From contig NZ_ARXR01000020.1 of assembly GCF_015356855.1 (NCBI RefSeq), positions 1 to 56,423 of the forward strand: a stretch of 56,423 nt of DNA, in the 5' to 3' direction. The position numbers and the translations under genes were made by a program. Position 1 is the first letter of the stretch. Every line of letters begins with the position of its first letter. The notes beneath the pieces were generated by a model that saw nothing but the letters and a program-made list of their open reading frames with translations, did not search any database and was not told the origin of the DNA. Positions 1-7,783 of the stretch are shown here, piece by piece. The DNA comes from Alloalcanivorax venustensis ISO4. Lineage in GTDB: Bacteria; Pseudomonadota; Gammaproteobacteria; Pseudomonadales; Alcanivoracaceae.

Positions 1-26
1 TGAGCCATGATCAAACTCTTCAGTTC
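1..26 (-). rRNA. rrs: 16S ribosomal RNA, 5' end only (partial)
   Basis: Read on the minus strand, the first bases of the window give the universal start of 16S rRNA (GAACTGAAGAGTTTGATC, then ATGGCTCA). Only the first 26 bases are inside the window; the gene continues leftwards beyond base 1. The first mature base is placed at 26 by analogy with Pseudomonas 16S. The leader with boxA and a promoter follows at higher coordinates, confirming minus-strand transcription. Confidence 0.97.
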
Positions 27-160
27 AAAAAAGCGTTTAAAGTGCCTGCGCACTTAAATCATGCTCAGCTCGAAACAAATTCAACTAGGTTGACTTGTTC
101 AAAGCCGATATCTTTTTTAGATACCTACTCCAAACAGGTCCCACACGTTTGCTTGCCTGA

Positions 161-172
161 TTGTTAAAGAAC
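161..172 (-). promoter_or_regulatory. rrn boxA antitermination site
   Basis: The minus strand reads GTTCTTTAACAA, a near match to the boxA of Escherichia coli rRNA leaders (TGCTCTTTAACAA). It lies about 135 bases upstream of the 16S start and downstream of the predicted promoter, the expected place for loading the Nus antitermination complex onto rRNA transcripts. Confidence 0.85.
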
Positions 173-243
173 GTTGGAAGCGGTTCGTTTCGCTTCCCGA
201 CTGGCCTTTGGCGTTTCGCCGTGTGCCGTCGTTGTGGGGGCGC

Positions 244-271
244 ATTCTAGAGATTTGCGGTGACCCGTCAA
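244..271 (-). promoter_or_regulatory. rRNA operon promoter (sigma-70 type)
   Basis: On the minus strand there is a -35 box TTGACG (271-266) and a -10 box TAGAAT (249-244) with a 16-bp spacer. A short A-tract lies just upstream (272-280) and could act as an UP element. Downstream of -10 is a G+C-rich stretch (GCGCCCCC), the type of discriminator that makes rRNA promoters sensitive to ppGpp. The remaining leader to 16S holds boxA and no gene. Confidence 0.8.
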
Positions 272-437
272 CACTTTTTTCATGAGTTCTTTATCAAACG
301 GTCACCTTTTGAGCGGACACTGGTTGCCTCCGCAAGAGCGGCAACAATAAACCCATTAAAAACAAAGACTTGCAAGCCCTGATCAAGAACCGATCAAGGA
401 CAAAAAGAATCGGCCGGAGGCGCACTCCGGAGACAAG

Positions 438-459
438 AAAGGCGCCTCGCGGCGCCTTT
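438..459 (-). terminator. Rho-independent terminator of pssA
   Basis: A 9-bp stem (AAAGGCGCC at 438-446 pairing with GGCGCCTTT at 451-459) with a four-base loop. On the minus strand it ends in TTTC. It lies seven bases beyond the pssA stop and separates pssA from the rRNA operon. The stretch 280-437 holds no gene that I can support. Confidence 0.75.
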
Positions 460-465
460 CTCTGT

Positions 466-1254
466 TCACGCTTGCGGCGTGCCCTTGCGTATCCGCCAGA
501 GGCTCAGCAACAGCCCCACGGCGACATAGATCACCGCCACGGTAAGAAGCACCAGCGGCGGGTCCAGGAAAACGATAGCGAACGCCACGATCACCCCGAG
601 CAGCACCTTGAACGGCACCCGCCCGATATGAAACTCCTTGAACGAGTGGTAGCGCACCGAGGACACCATCAGCAGGCCGGCACCGGCCACCACCAGGGCC
701 ACCAGCCAGGAGACCTCGTTGCCGTCGATGCCGCGGCTGGCCCCCAGCCATACCATGGTGGCCACCAGGCCGGCGCCGGTGGGGCTGGGCAGGCCGATAA
801 AGAAGCGCTTGTCGGTGCTTTCCGCCTGCACGTTGAAGCGCGCCAGACGCAGAGCGGCACAGGCGAGATAGATGAAGGCGGCCATCCAGCCGAACTTGCC
901 GAGCTCGGTGAGCGCCCAGGAGTAGGCCACCAGCCCCGGCGCCACGCCGAAGGCGACACAGTCGGAGAGCGAATCGTACTCCGCGCCGAACTTGCTCTGG
1001 GTGTTGGTAAGGCGGGCGACGCCACCGTCCAGGCCGTCCAGGATGCCGGCGACGATAATCCCCACCGCCGCCGCTTCGAACAGGCCGTTCATCGCCGCCA
1101 CGATGGCGTAGAAGCCGGCGAACAGGGCGCCGGTGGTGAACAGGTTGGGCAGCAAATACACCCCCTTGTGCCGGGCACCGGTGCGGTGCTCCGCCTCCAC
1201 CACTTCGAAGGGGTCGCTCTGGGGCTGCTCTGTGGTGCTGTCGTGTTCGGCCAT
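466..1254 (-). CDS. pssA: CDP-diacylglycerol--serine O-phosphatidyltransferase
   Basis: A 262-residue integral membrane enzyme that joins serine to CDP-diacylglycerol to give phosphatidylserine, the precursor of phosphatidylethanolamine. The CDP-alcohol phosphotransferase signature DG-x2-AR-x8-G-x3-D-x3-D is complete at about residues 76-98 (DGGVAR, then G, D, D). Hydrophobic segments fill the rest, with a roughly 30-residue acidic N-terminal tail. The start is the ATG at 1254, preceded on the minus strand by GAGGAA; the longer reading frame to 1380 runs into an intergenic repeat and was rejected. In Pseudomonas pssA also sits beside ilvC. It has its own terminator, and the ilvC terminator lies upstream of it, so it is probably transcribed alone. 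Confidence 0.95.
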   Translation of the reverse strand: MAEHDSTTEQPQSDPFEVVEAEHRTGARHKGVYLLPNLFTTGALFAGFYAIVAAMNGLFEAAAVGIIVAGILDGLDGGVARLTNTQSKFGAEYDSLSDCVAFGVAPGLVAYSWALTELGKFGWMAAFIYLACAALRLARFNVQAESTDKRFFIGLPSPTGAGLVATMVWLGASRGIDGNEVSWLVALVVAGAGLLMVSSVRYHSFKEFHIGRVPFKVLLGVIVAFAIVFLDPPLVLLTVAVIYVAVGLLLSLWRIRKGTPQA

Positions 1255-1305
1255 GATTCCTCGCCGGTCATTGTGTGAACCCCAGTCTAACTCAGGCCCC
1301 GCCAA

Positions 1306-1386
1306 CAAAAAATTTCCGGGAGAAATTTTTGACGTCGCGTAGCGACGGTCCGAAGGATGACCGCCAGGGATGGCGGGCACAAAAAA
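1306..1386. repeat. Structured intergenic repeat, copy 1
   Basis: An 81-bp element that recurs at 36978-37059. It has three consecutive hairpins: A, AAATTTC/GAAATTT (1310-1328); B, CGTCGC/GCGACG with loop GTA (1333-1347); C, CCGCCA/TGGCGG with loop GGGA (1361-1376). It ends in CACAAAAAA, where the ilvC terminator begins. The part 1331-1386 differs from copy 2 at only three places. Function unknown; it could be a REP-like element or a structured leader for the downstream gene pssA. Confidence 0.8.
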
Positions 1387-1409
1387 CGCGCCCCGGAGGG
1401 CGCGTTTTT
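1381..1409 (-). terminator. Rho-independent terminator of ilvC (possibly bidirectional)
   Basis: A 12-bp perfect stem, AAAAACGCGCCC (1382-1393) with GGGCGCGTTTTT (1398-1409), and a four-base loop. On the minus strand a six-T run ends at 1381. It is positioned to end ilvC transcripts before the repeat element and pssA. Confidence 0.85.
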
Positions 1410-1462
1410 CGATGCCGCGGACTGAATCAGCGGCCTACACAAGCGACCTCAGTCGCGGATCA

Positions 1463-2512
<1,050 letters not shown>

Positions 2513-2528
2513 CTACCATAGGCCATAC

Positions 2529-2586
2529 CCGGTATTGCGTAAAATGATATATTCGCAACACAGTATGCCGACTATTGAAATACCGG
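2529..2586. promoter_or_regulatory. ilvC-ilvY intergenic operator region
   Basis: The 123-bp space between the divergent genes contains an inverted repeat TTGCG (2535-2539) / CGCAA (2554-2558) around an A+T-rich centre. A second, wider one is CCGGTATT (2529-2536) / AATACCGG (2579-2586). LysR regulators such as IlvY bind A+T-rich interrupted palindromes here and activate ilvC when the substrates acetolactate or acetohydroxybutyrate accumulate. Assigning these repeats to IlvY is inference. Confidence 0.5.
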
Positions 2587-2602
2587 ATTGGAAGACGCCC
2601 GC

Positions 2603-3484
2603 ATGGATACCCGCCCGCTTCGCCTGTTTCTGGCGCTCGCCGACACCCTGCATTTCGGCCGCGCCGGCGACCGCTGCCATATGAGCCCCTCGGCGGTGAG
2701 CCGCACCATCCGGCACCTGGAAGAAGAGCTGGGCGTGACCCTGTTCCGGCGCGACAACCGCAGTGTCAACCTCACCCCGGAAGGCCGGCGTTTCCAGCAG
2801 TACGCCCGCGAAGCCCTGGCCCAGTGGGACAGCCTGCGACACTCCATGCAGGAGAGCAGCCGCGTGCTGCAGGGCGAGCTGAGCCTGTACTGCTCGGTGA
2901 CCGCCAGCTACAGCTTCCTCTACGACATTCTCAGCCACTTCCGTAACGACTACCCCGGCATCGAGATCAAGCTGCACACCGGCGACCCGGCCCAGGCGGT
3001 GGAACGGGTGACCACCGGACGGGAAGACATCGCCATCGGCGCCCGCCCGGACACCCTGCCCCGGGGCGTGGCGTTCCGGCCGATACTGCGCTCGCCGCTG
3101 CTGTTCATCGCCCCCTCCGACCAGCCCGACCTGGCCGGCGCCCTGAACGGCCCCGCCCGGGCCGACGCCTGGCGCGACGTGCCGATGATTCTTTCCGAGG
3201 AGGGCCTGTCCCGGCAGCGCCTGGACCAGTGGTTCCGGGCCCTGGGCGTCACGCCGCGCATCTACGCCCAGGTGAGCGGCAACGAAGCCATCGTCAGCAT
3301 GGTGAGCCTGGGCTTCGGGGTCGGCGTGGCGCCCCGCATCGTGCTGGAGAACAGCCCGCTGGCCGAGCGCACCCGCCCCCTGGAAGTGGAACCGGCCCTG
3401 GAGGACTACGAAGTGGGCCTGTTCACGCTGGAAAAGCGCCTCACCGACCCGGTGATCCAGGCGTTCTGGTCGCAGCTGCGTTGA
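2603..3484 (+). CDS. ilvY: LysR-family activator of ilvC
   Basis: A 293-residue LysR-type transcription factor. The N-terminal winged helix-turn-helix covers about residues 1-60 (LALADTLHFGRAGDRCHMSPSAV begins it; FRRDNRSVNLTPEGRRF closes it). The effector-binding domain fills the rest. The divergent arrangement with ilvC and the HFGRAG/CHMSPSAVSR wording match IlvY, which senses acetolactate and acetohydroxybutyrate. I chose the ATG at 2603, eight bases after GGAAG, over a TTG at 2588. Its 3' end faces the glycosylase gene at 3506 with a 21-bp gap. Confidence 0.9.
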   Translation: MDTRPLRLFLALADTLHFGRAGDRCHMSPSAVSRTIRHLEEELGVTLFRRDNRSVNLTPEGRRFQQYAREALAQWDSLRHSMQESSRVLQGELSLYCSVTASYSFLYDILSHFRNDYPGIEIKLHTGDPAQAVERVTTGREDIAIGARPDTLPRGVAFRPILRSPLLFIAPSDQPDLAGALNGPARADAWRDVPMILSEEGLSRQRLDQWFRALGVTPRIYAQVSGNEAIVSMVSLGFGVGVAPRIVLENSPLAERTRPLEVEPALEDYEVGLFTLEKRLTDPVIQAFWSQLR

Positions 3485-3505
3485 CTCAGCGAACCACCGC
3501 CCTTC

Positions 3506-4015
3506 CTATAGAGGCGTAGTCACCGCCCGCCATTGCCGCAGCTTCACCGGATAGGGAATCGACGCGTTCGCCGGGCTGGTGGACGGCAGGCGAGAAGTAG
3601 GGATCGCGGCAAGATCGGCGGGTAGTGTGGGCCCCACGTGACGCCGCCAGACGCTCTCCGCCTTGGCGCCGTTGAAAAAGATCACGCCGATGCGCGGATG
3701 GGCACGCAGAAAACCCTCGAAATCCTGAGGCACGATCGACGCTTCAAGGATATCCGAGTCGAGGCTGCTCGAGCGTGTGCAGGCTCGCAGCACGTCCCAG
3801 AGGGCCACGCCCTGCTCCGCCAGCTGCCGGCAACGTTCCGCGTAAGGGAGATCGGCTCGGATGTCGAAAAGGGTTTCGACGATTGGCCAGAACAGGTTGC
3901 GCGGGTGGGCGTAATACTGATTCGCCGCCAGCGACGCCTTGCCGGGCATGGAGCCGAGAATCAGCCGGTCGGCGGCGGGCCCGGACACCGGTGGGAAGCT
4001 ATGGATATAAGACAT
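3506..4015 (-). CDS. DNA-deoxyinosine (hypoxanthine) glycosylase, UDG superfamily
   Basis: A 169-residue protein of the uracil-DNA glycosylase superfamily. Visible motifs are GSMPG (residues 21-25, first active-site loop), YYAHPRNLFW (about 34-43), SSSLDSDI in the middle, and LPSTSPAN near the C-terminus (second DNA-intercalation loop). This combination is that of the hypoxanthine-DNA glycosylase subgroup, which removes deaminated adenine from DNA. The usual uracil-glycosylase GQDPYH motif is absent. It stands alone between ilvY (convergent) and a small exported protein. The family assignment is secure; substrate specificity is inferred from the motifs. Confidence 0.82.
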   Translation of the reverse strand: MSYIHSFPPVSGPAADRLILGSMPGKASLAANQYYAHPRNLFWPIVETLFDIRADLPYAERCRQLAEQGVALWDVLRACTRSSSLDSDILEASIVPQDFEGFLRAHPRIGVIFFNGAKAESVWRRHVGPTLPADLAAIPTSRLPSTSPANASIPYPVKLRQWRAVTTPL

Positions 4016-4059
4016 GGCGAGCCTAGAGCCTGCGGATCGGCTCTGCGGAGACAGTTGCG

Positions 4060-4503
4060 CTATTCACCAGAGACCGGCGGCCACACTGACCGGTCGGGGG
4101 TATCCGAAAGACGATAGATTGAGTGGCGCTCACCCTCATAGTCTTCGTAAACGAACTCAGACAACCCTAAACCGATAATTTTGTTGCAGAAATCTCTCCG
4201 GCTCCCCCAGTTAACCAGCAAGTTGGTATTCTCATCGTATTCCTCGAAAGCGATATGGGTGAAGCAGGAGTAACGCCCAATATGGCCCCACATTCCCACT
4301 ATCTCCAGCCGGTTACCTTCAACGCTTGTTGTATAAGCATAGGCACTACCGTCCGGAAAATACGAGGTATATCCACTACACGATTGACCACCGTCGTCGG
4401 ACTCACACCACTTCCCCACCATGCGCGCCGGGTGCTGCTGCGCGCCGGCCAGGCCCGACCATATCCCCCAAATTAAAGCCAAGCCGCCCAATACTCCACG
4501 CAT
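4060..4503 (-). CDS. Small exported protein of unknown function
   Basis: A 147-residue protein with a clear signal peptide: a hydrophobic stretch at residues 4-17 and likely cleavage after GLAGA at about residue 21. The mature part carries four cysteines and many aromatic and acidic residues, suggesting a small disulphide-stabilised periplasmic domain. I recognise no family. Its codons and its upstream region are visibly poorer in G+C than the flanking genes, so it may have been acquired. It is not obviously in an operon: the glycosylase lies 44 bases downstream, and upstream is the ilvH terminator. Confidence 0.6.
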   Translation of the reverse strand: MRGVLGGLALIWGIWSGLAGAQQHPARMVGKWCESDDGGQSCSGYTSYFPDGSAYAYTTSVEGNRLEIVGMWGHIGRYSCFTHIAFEEYDENTNLLVNWGSRRDFCNKIIGLGLSEFVYEDYEGERHSIYRLSDTPDRSVWPPVSGE

Positions 4504-4610
4504 AGTCTTTCCCCCGGAAATGACGTCCGATGACTAGTCTTTAAAATACGTACATCCATTTCAACGCTCAAGAAACCAACATCGAATCGCCATTCCCAGC
4601 GCTATATACG

Positions 4611-4639
4611 AAAGAACCCCGCACGAGGCGGGGTTCTTT
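4611..4639 (-). terminator. Rho-independent terminator of ilvI-ilvH
   Basis: A 12-bp perfect stem, AAAGAACCCCGC (4611-4622) with GCGGGGTTCTTT (4628-4639), with T residues following on the minus strand. It begins 24 bases past the ilvH stop codon. Confidence 0.85.
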
Positions 4640-4662
4640 GGGACTCACAGTGTAAAGGCGAC

Positions 4663-5154
4663 TCAGAGGCTGAGGACTTTCTCGCCCCGTGAGATGCCGG
4701 ACACGCCGGAGCGCACCACTTCCAGCACCTGCGCTTCGCCGACGGCGTTGATGAACGCCTCCAGCTTGTCGGTGGTGCCGGTGAGCTGCACCGTGTACAC
4801 GGTGCTGGTGACGTCGACGATCTGGCCCCGGAAGATGTCCACGGTGCGCTTGACCTCGGCGCGCTGGGCGCCGGTGGCCTTCACCTTCATGAGCATGATC
4901 TCGCGCTCAATGTGGGCACCTTCGGTGAGATCCACCAGCTTGACCACCTCGATGAGCTTGTTGAGGTGCTTGGTGATCTGCTCGATCTTCTTGTCGTCGC
5001 CGGTGGTGGTCATGGTCAGCCGGGACAGGGTGTCGTCCTCGGTGGGCGCCACCGTCAGGGTCTCGATGTTGTAGCCGCGCTGGGAGAACAGCCCCACCAC
5101 CCGGGACAGCGCACCCGGCTCGTTTTCCATCAGAATCGAAATAATGCGTCTCAT
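4663..5154 (-). CDS. ilvH: Acetolactate synthase small (regulatory) subunit
   Basis: A 163-residue regulatory subunit that binds valine and controls the large subunit. The N-terminal ACT domain begins RRIISILMENEPGALSRVVG, with FSQRGYNIETLTVAPTED further on; the C-terminal domain contains the RTVDIFRGQIVDV segment. I chose the ATG at 5154 because the resulting 163-residue length and [14 protein letters not shown] start are those of the family; a longer frame to 5181 lies inside ilvI. The ilvI stop and this start share one base (TGATG), indicating translational coupling. Gene symbols ilvH and ilvN are both used for such subunits. Confidence 0.96.
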   Translation of the reverse strand: MRRIISILMENEPGALSRVVGLFSQRGYNIETLTVAPTEDDTLSRLTMTTTGDDKKIEQITKHLNKLIEVVKLVDLTEGAHIEREIMLMKVKATGAQRAEVKRTVDIFRGQIVDVTSTVYTVQLTGTTDKLEAFINAVGEAQVLEVVRSGVSGISRGEKVLSL

Positions 5155-6875
5155 CAGGTGCGCTCCGTCTTGCTCAGCCACATGTCCCGCATGGCGCCGT
5201 CAGCGATATGCATGGGGTAAACGTGTTCCGTGGAGTCCACGTAGATATCCATGAATACCAGGCGGTCCTTGAGCGCGAAGGCTTCGTCCATGGCCGGCTG
5301 CAGGTCTTCGAACTTTTCCACCAACATGCCCACGTGCCCGTAGGACTCCGCCAGCTTGACGAAGTCCGGCAGGGATTCCATGTACGACTGGCTGTGACGG
5401 CCGCCGTACTGCATGTCCTGCCACTGGCGCACCATGCCCAGGGCCTGGTTGTTGATGTTGATGATCTTGATCGGCAGACCGTACTGCAGACAGGTGGAGA
5501 GCTCCTGAATGTTCATCTGGATCGAGCCTTCGCCGGTGACGCAGGCCACCACGCCGTCCGGGTAGGCGAACTGCACGCCCATGGCCGCCGGCAGGCCGAA
5601 GCCCATGGTGCCCAGGCCGCCGGAGTTGATCCACTGGCGCGGCCGGTCATAGAGGTAGTACTGGGCGGCGAACATCTGGTGCTGGCCCACGTCGGAGGTG
5701 ACGAACGCCTCGCCGTTGGTGGCCTTGTAGAGCGCCTGCACCACCTGCTGCGGCTTCATCGGGCCGTTTTCGTTGACCTCGTAACGCAGCCCGTGCACCT
5801 GGCGCCAGCCGTCGATTTCCTGCCACCAGCGCTCCACGCTTTTGTGGTCCGGGCCGCTGTCATGCTCGTCGATCATGGTGAGCATCTCTTCCAACACCTG
5901 CTTCACCGGCCCGACGATGGGAATGTGGGCGGTGACGTTCTTGGAGATGCTGGCCGGGTCGATATCGATATGGATGATCTTGGCGCCCGGGCAGAACTTC
6001 TTGGCGTCGTTGGTGACCCGGTCGTCCAGGCGCGCGCCGGCGGCCAGAATCACGTCGGCGTTGTGCATCGACATGTTGGCTTCGTAGGTGCCGTGCATAC
6101 CGAGCATGCCGAGGAACTGCTTGTCGGTGCCCGGATAGGCGCCCAGCCCCATCAGCGTGTTGGTGACCGGATAGTTGAGCTTGCGGGCCACCGCGGTGAG
6201 CGCCTCGCTGGCGTCCCCCTGAACCACGCCGCCGCCGGAGTAGATCACCGGGCGCTTGGCCTTGAGCAGCTCGTCCACCGCCTTGCGGATCTGCCCGGAG
6301 TGCCCCCGGGAGACCGGCATGTAGGAGCGCATCTTGACCTTCTTCGGGTACTCGTACGGGAAGGTCTTGTTGGGCGCCGTGTGGTCCTTGGGAATATCGA
6401 TCAGCACCGGGCCGGGACGGCCGGTGCTGGCGATGTAGAAGGCCTTTTTGACCATCTCCGGGATCTCACTGGGGTCGCGGACCATGAAGCTGTGCTTCAC
6501 GATCGGCCGCGACAGACCGATCATGTCGGTCTCCTGGAAGGCGTCGTCGCCGATCCAGTCGGAGCGCACCTGGCCGGACAGCACCACCATGGGAATGGAG
6601 TCCATGAAGGCGGTGGCAATGCCGGTGATGGCATTGGTCGCGCCGGGGCCGGAGGTCACCAGCACCACGCCGGGCTTGCCGGTGGAGCGGGCATAGCCGT
6701 CCGCGGCATGCGTGGCGGCCTGCTCGTGGCGCACCAGAATGTGATTGACTTTGTCCTGCTGGAACAACGCGTCATAGATGTGCAGTACCGCGCCCCCGGG
6801 ATACCCGAAGATGTACTCCACTCCCTCGTCTTGCAGAGCGCGGACCACCATTTCCGCGCCGGATAACATTTCCAC
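5154..6875 (-). CDS. ilvI: Acetolactate synthase large (catalytic) subunit
   Basis: A 573-residue thiamine-diphosphate enzyme that condenses two pyruvates, or pyruvate with 2-ketobutyrate, in the first step of valine/leucine and isoleucine synthesis. The N-terminal motif [18 protein letters not shown] includes the helix around the conserved glutamate that activates ThDP ([15 protein letters not shown]). The FAD/ThDP centre follows, and the GDG-like metal motif appears as [13 protein letters not shown] prefer the GTG start at 6875: GAGG lies eight bases upstream, and the next ATG follows two codons later. Upstream frames to 6908 lack a ribosome site. It is coupled to ilvH. Confidence 0.95.
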   Translation of the reverse strand: MEMLSGAEMVVRALQDEGVEYIFGYPGGAVLHIYDALFQQDKVNHILVRHEQAATHAADGYARSTGKPGVVLVTSGPGATNAITGIATAFMDSIPMVVLSGQVRSDWIGDDAFQETDMIGLSRPIVKHSFMVRDPSEIPEMVKKAFYIASTGRPGPVLIDIPKDHTAPNKTFPYEYPKKVKMRSYMPVSRGHSGQIRKAVDELLKAKRPVIYSGGGVVQGDASEALTAVARKLNYPVTNTLMGLGAYPGTDKQFLGMLGMHGTYEANMSMHNADVILAAGARLDDRVTNDAKKFCPGAKIIHIDIDPASISKNVTAHIPIVGPVKQVLEEMLTMIDEHDSGPDHKSVERWWQEIDGWRQVHGLRYEVNENGPMKPQQVVQALYKATNGEAFVTSDVGQHQMFAAQYYLYDRPRQWINSGGLGTMGFGLPAAMGVQFAYPDGVVACVTGEGSIQMNIQELSTCLQYGLPIKIININNQALGMVRQWQDMQYGGRHSQSYMESLPDFVKLAESYGHVGMLVEKFEDLQPAMDEAFALKDRLVFMDIYVDSTEHVYPMHIADGAMRDMWLSKTERT

Positions 6876-7315
6876 GATTGCTACCTCGAAATTAAAAATA
6901 GCGTTCACCCCGCCGAAAACCGGCGGAACGGGAGGGTGTTGCGTTTACCTGTGGAACGGACGCCGTATTTAGGCATCCCGAAGTCCGCGTGGAGGTGGCC
7001 GACGGCGAACACAGGTTGGGAAGCTCGGAGGGGGCACATACCCGCGCCGGAATCCTCCAGAGGCTTCACCAGCGGGACATGCTTGCAGTGATGCTGCGTT
7101 AGGACGTCGCGGTAACGGCGCCCCGGGTCCCGGCCACACAGGTGCCGGTAAGCGCCTGCGGGTTCCGATCTCCGGAAAGTACTGCAATATTGTCAGAAAT
7201 GCGGGCGCTTTCAAACCCCTGGCGGGCCCTTTCTTACACAATAGGGACGCTTAGGGGCACTTGCACAGCGGGGACCGTCGCGGGCATTCTGATTCGCCGA
7301 CCAAGGGGGCAAACA
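6876..7315. other. Intergenic region between ilvI and the DUF4124 gene
   Basis: A 440-bp stretch between divergently transcribed genes. I looked for a leader peptide rich in leucine, isoleucine or valine and for a terminator that would indicate ilv attenuation, and found neither. A hairpin CCGCCG (6910-6915) / CGGCGG (6921-6926) lies about 35 bases upstream of the ilvI start, without a T-run. Short open frames here are G+C-biased noise. Confidence 0.5.
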
Positions 7316-7783
7316 ATGATCCGAACCAGCATCGCCAGAACACTCACGCCACTGCTGGCGCTCGCCCTGCTGGGCAGCGCCGCACCCGCCATGGCGGACA
7401 AATACTACAAATGGGTGGACGACAACGGGGTCACGCACTACGGCACCGCGCCGCCGGAGGACGGCGGCTCGGAAGCGGTGCGCACCTACGGGCCCAGCTC
7501 CGACCAGGGCAAGGAGATCAAGGCGTTGCAGGAGCAGCGCGAAGCCGCCGCCCGCGCCCGTGAACAGGCGGAAGAGCGGGCCCGCGAGGCCGAACGCGCG
7601 GCCGAGGAGCCGGAGGCCGTGGCCAAGGAGCGCTGCGAAGAGCACCGCGCCAACCTGGAGATCCTTGAGAACAAGCCGGTGGTGCGGGTGGAAAACCCGC
7701 AGACCGGAGAAATGGAAGTGATCGACCAGGCGCGCCGCGACGAGATGATCGAAACCACCCGCGCGGCGCTCGAGAACTGCTGA
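7316..7783 (+). CDS. DUF4124-domain exported protein
   Basis: A 155-residue exported protein. The signal peptide has a hydrophobic core TLTPLLALALLGSAA and likely cleavage after APAMA at about residue 24. It is followed at once by the DUF4124 signature YYKWVDDNGVTHYGTAPPEDG. A charged coiled-coil stretch rich in Ala, Arg and Glu covers about residues 65-105, and a short C-terminal domain has two cysteines. The start at 7316 follows GGGGG; a longer frame from 7142 would precede the signal peptide with non-coding-like sequence. DUF4124 proteins are periplasmic with no established role. Its stop codon abuts the clpB stop codon with no gap. Confidence 0.85.
   Translation: MIRTSIARTLTPLLALALLGSAAPAMADKYYKWVDDNGVTHYGTAPPEDGGSEAVRTYGPSSDQGKEIKALQEQREAAARAREQAEERAREAERAAEEPEAVAKERCEEHRANLEILENKPVVRVENPQTGEMEVIDQARRDEMIETTRAALENC

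Noticed and set aside
370-1278. Long plus-strand frame (302 codons) opposite pssA
   Set aside because: It is the antisense shadow of pssA; pssA has the complete family signature and a ribosome site.
5208-6866. 552-codon plus-strand frame
   Set aside because: Antisense to ilvI; no ribosome site and no recognisable domain.
6876-7315. Possible attenuator or leader peptide for ilvI-ilvH
   Set aside because: No frame with branched-chain codon runs and no terminator hairpin with a T-run was found.
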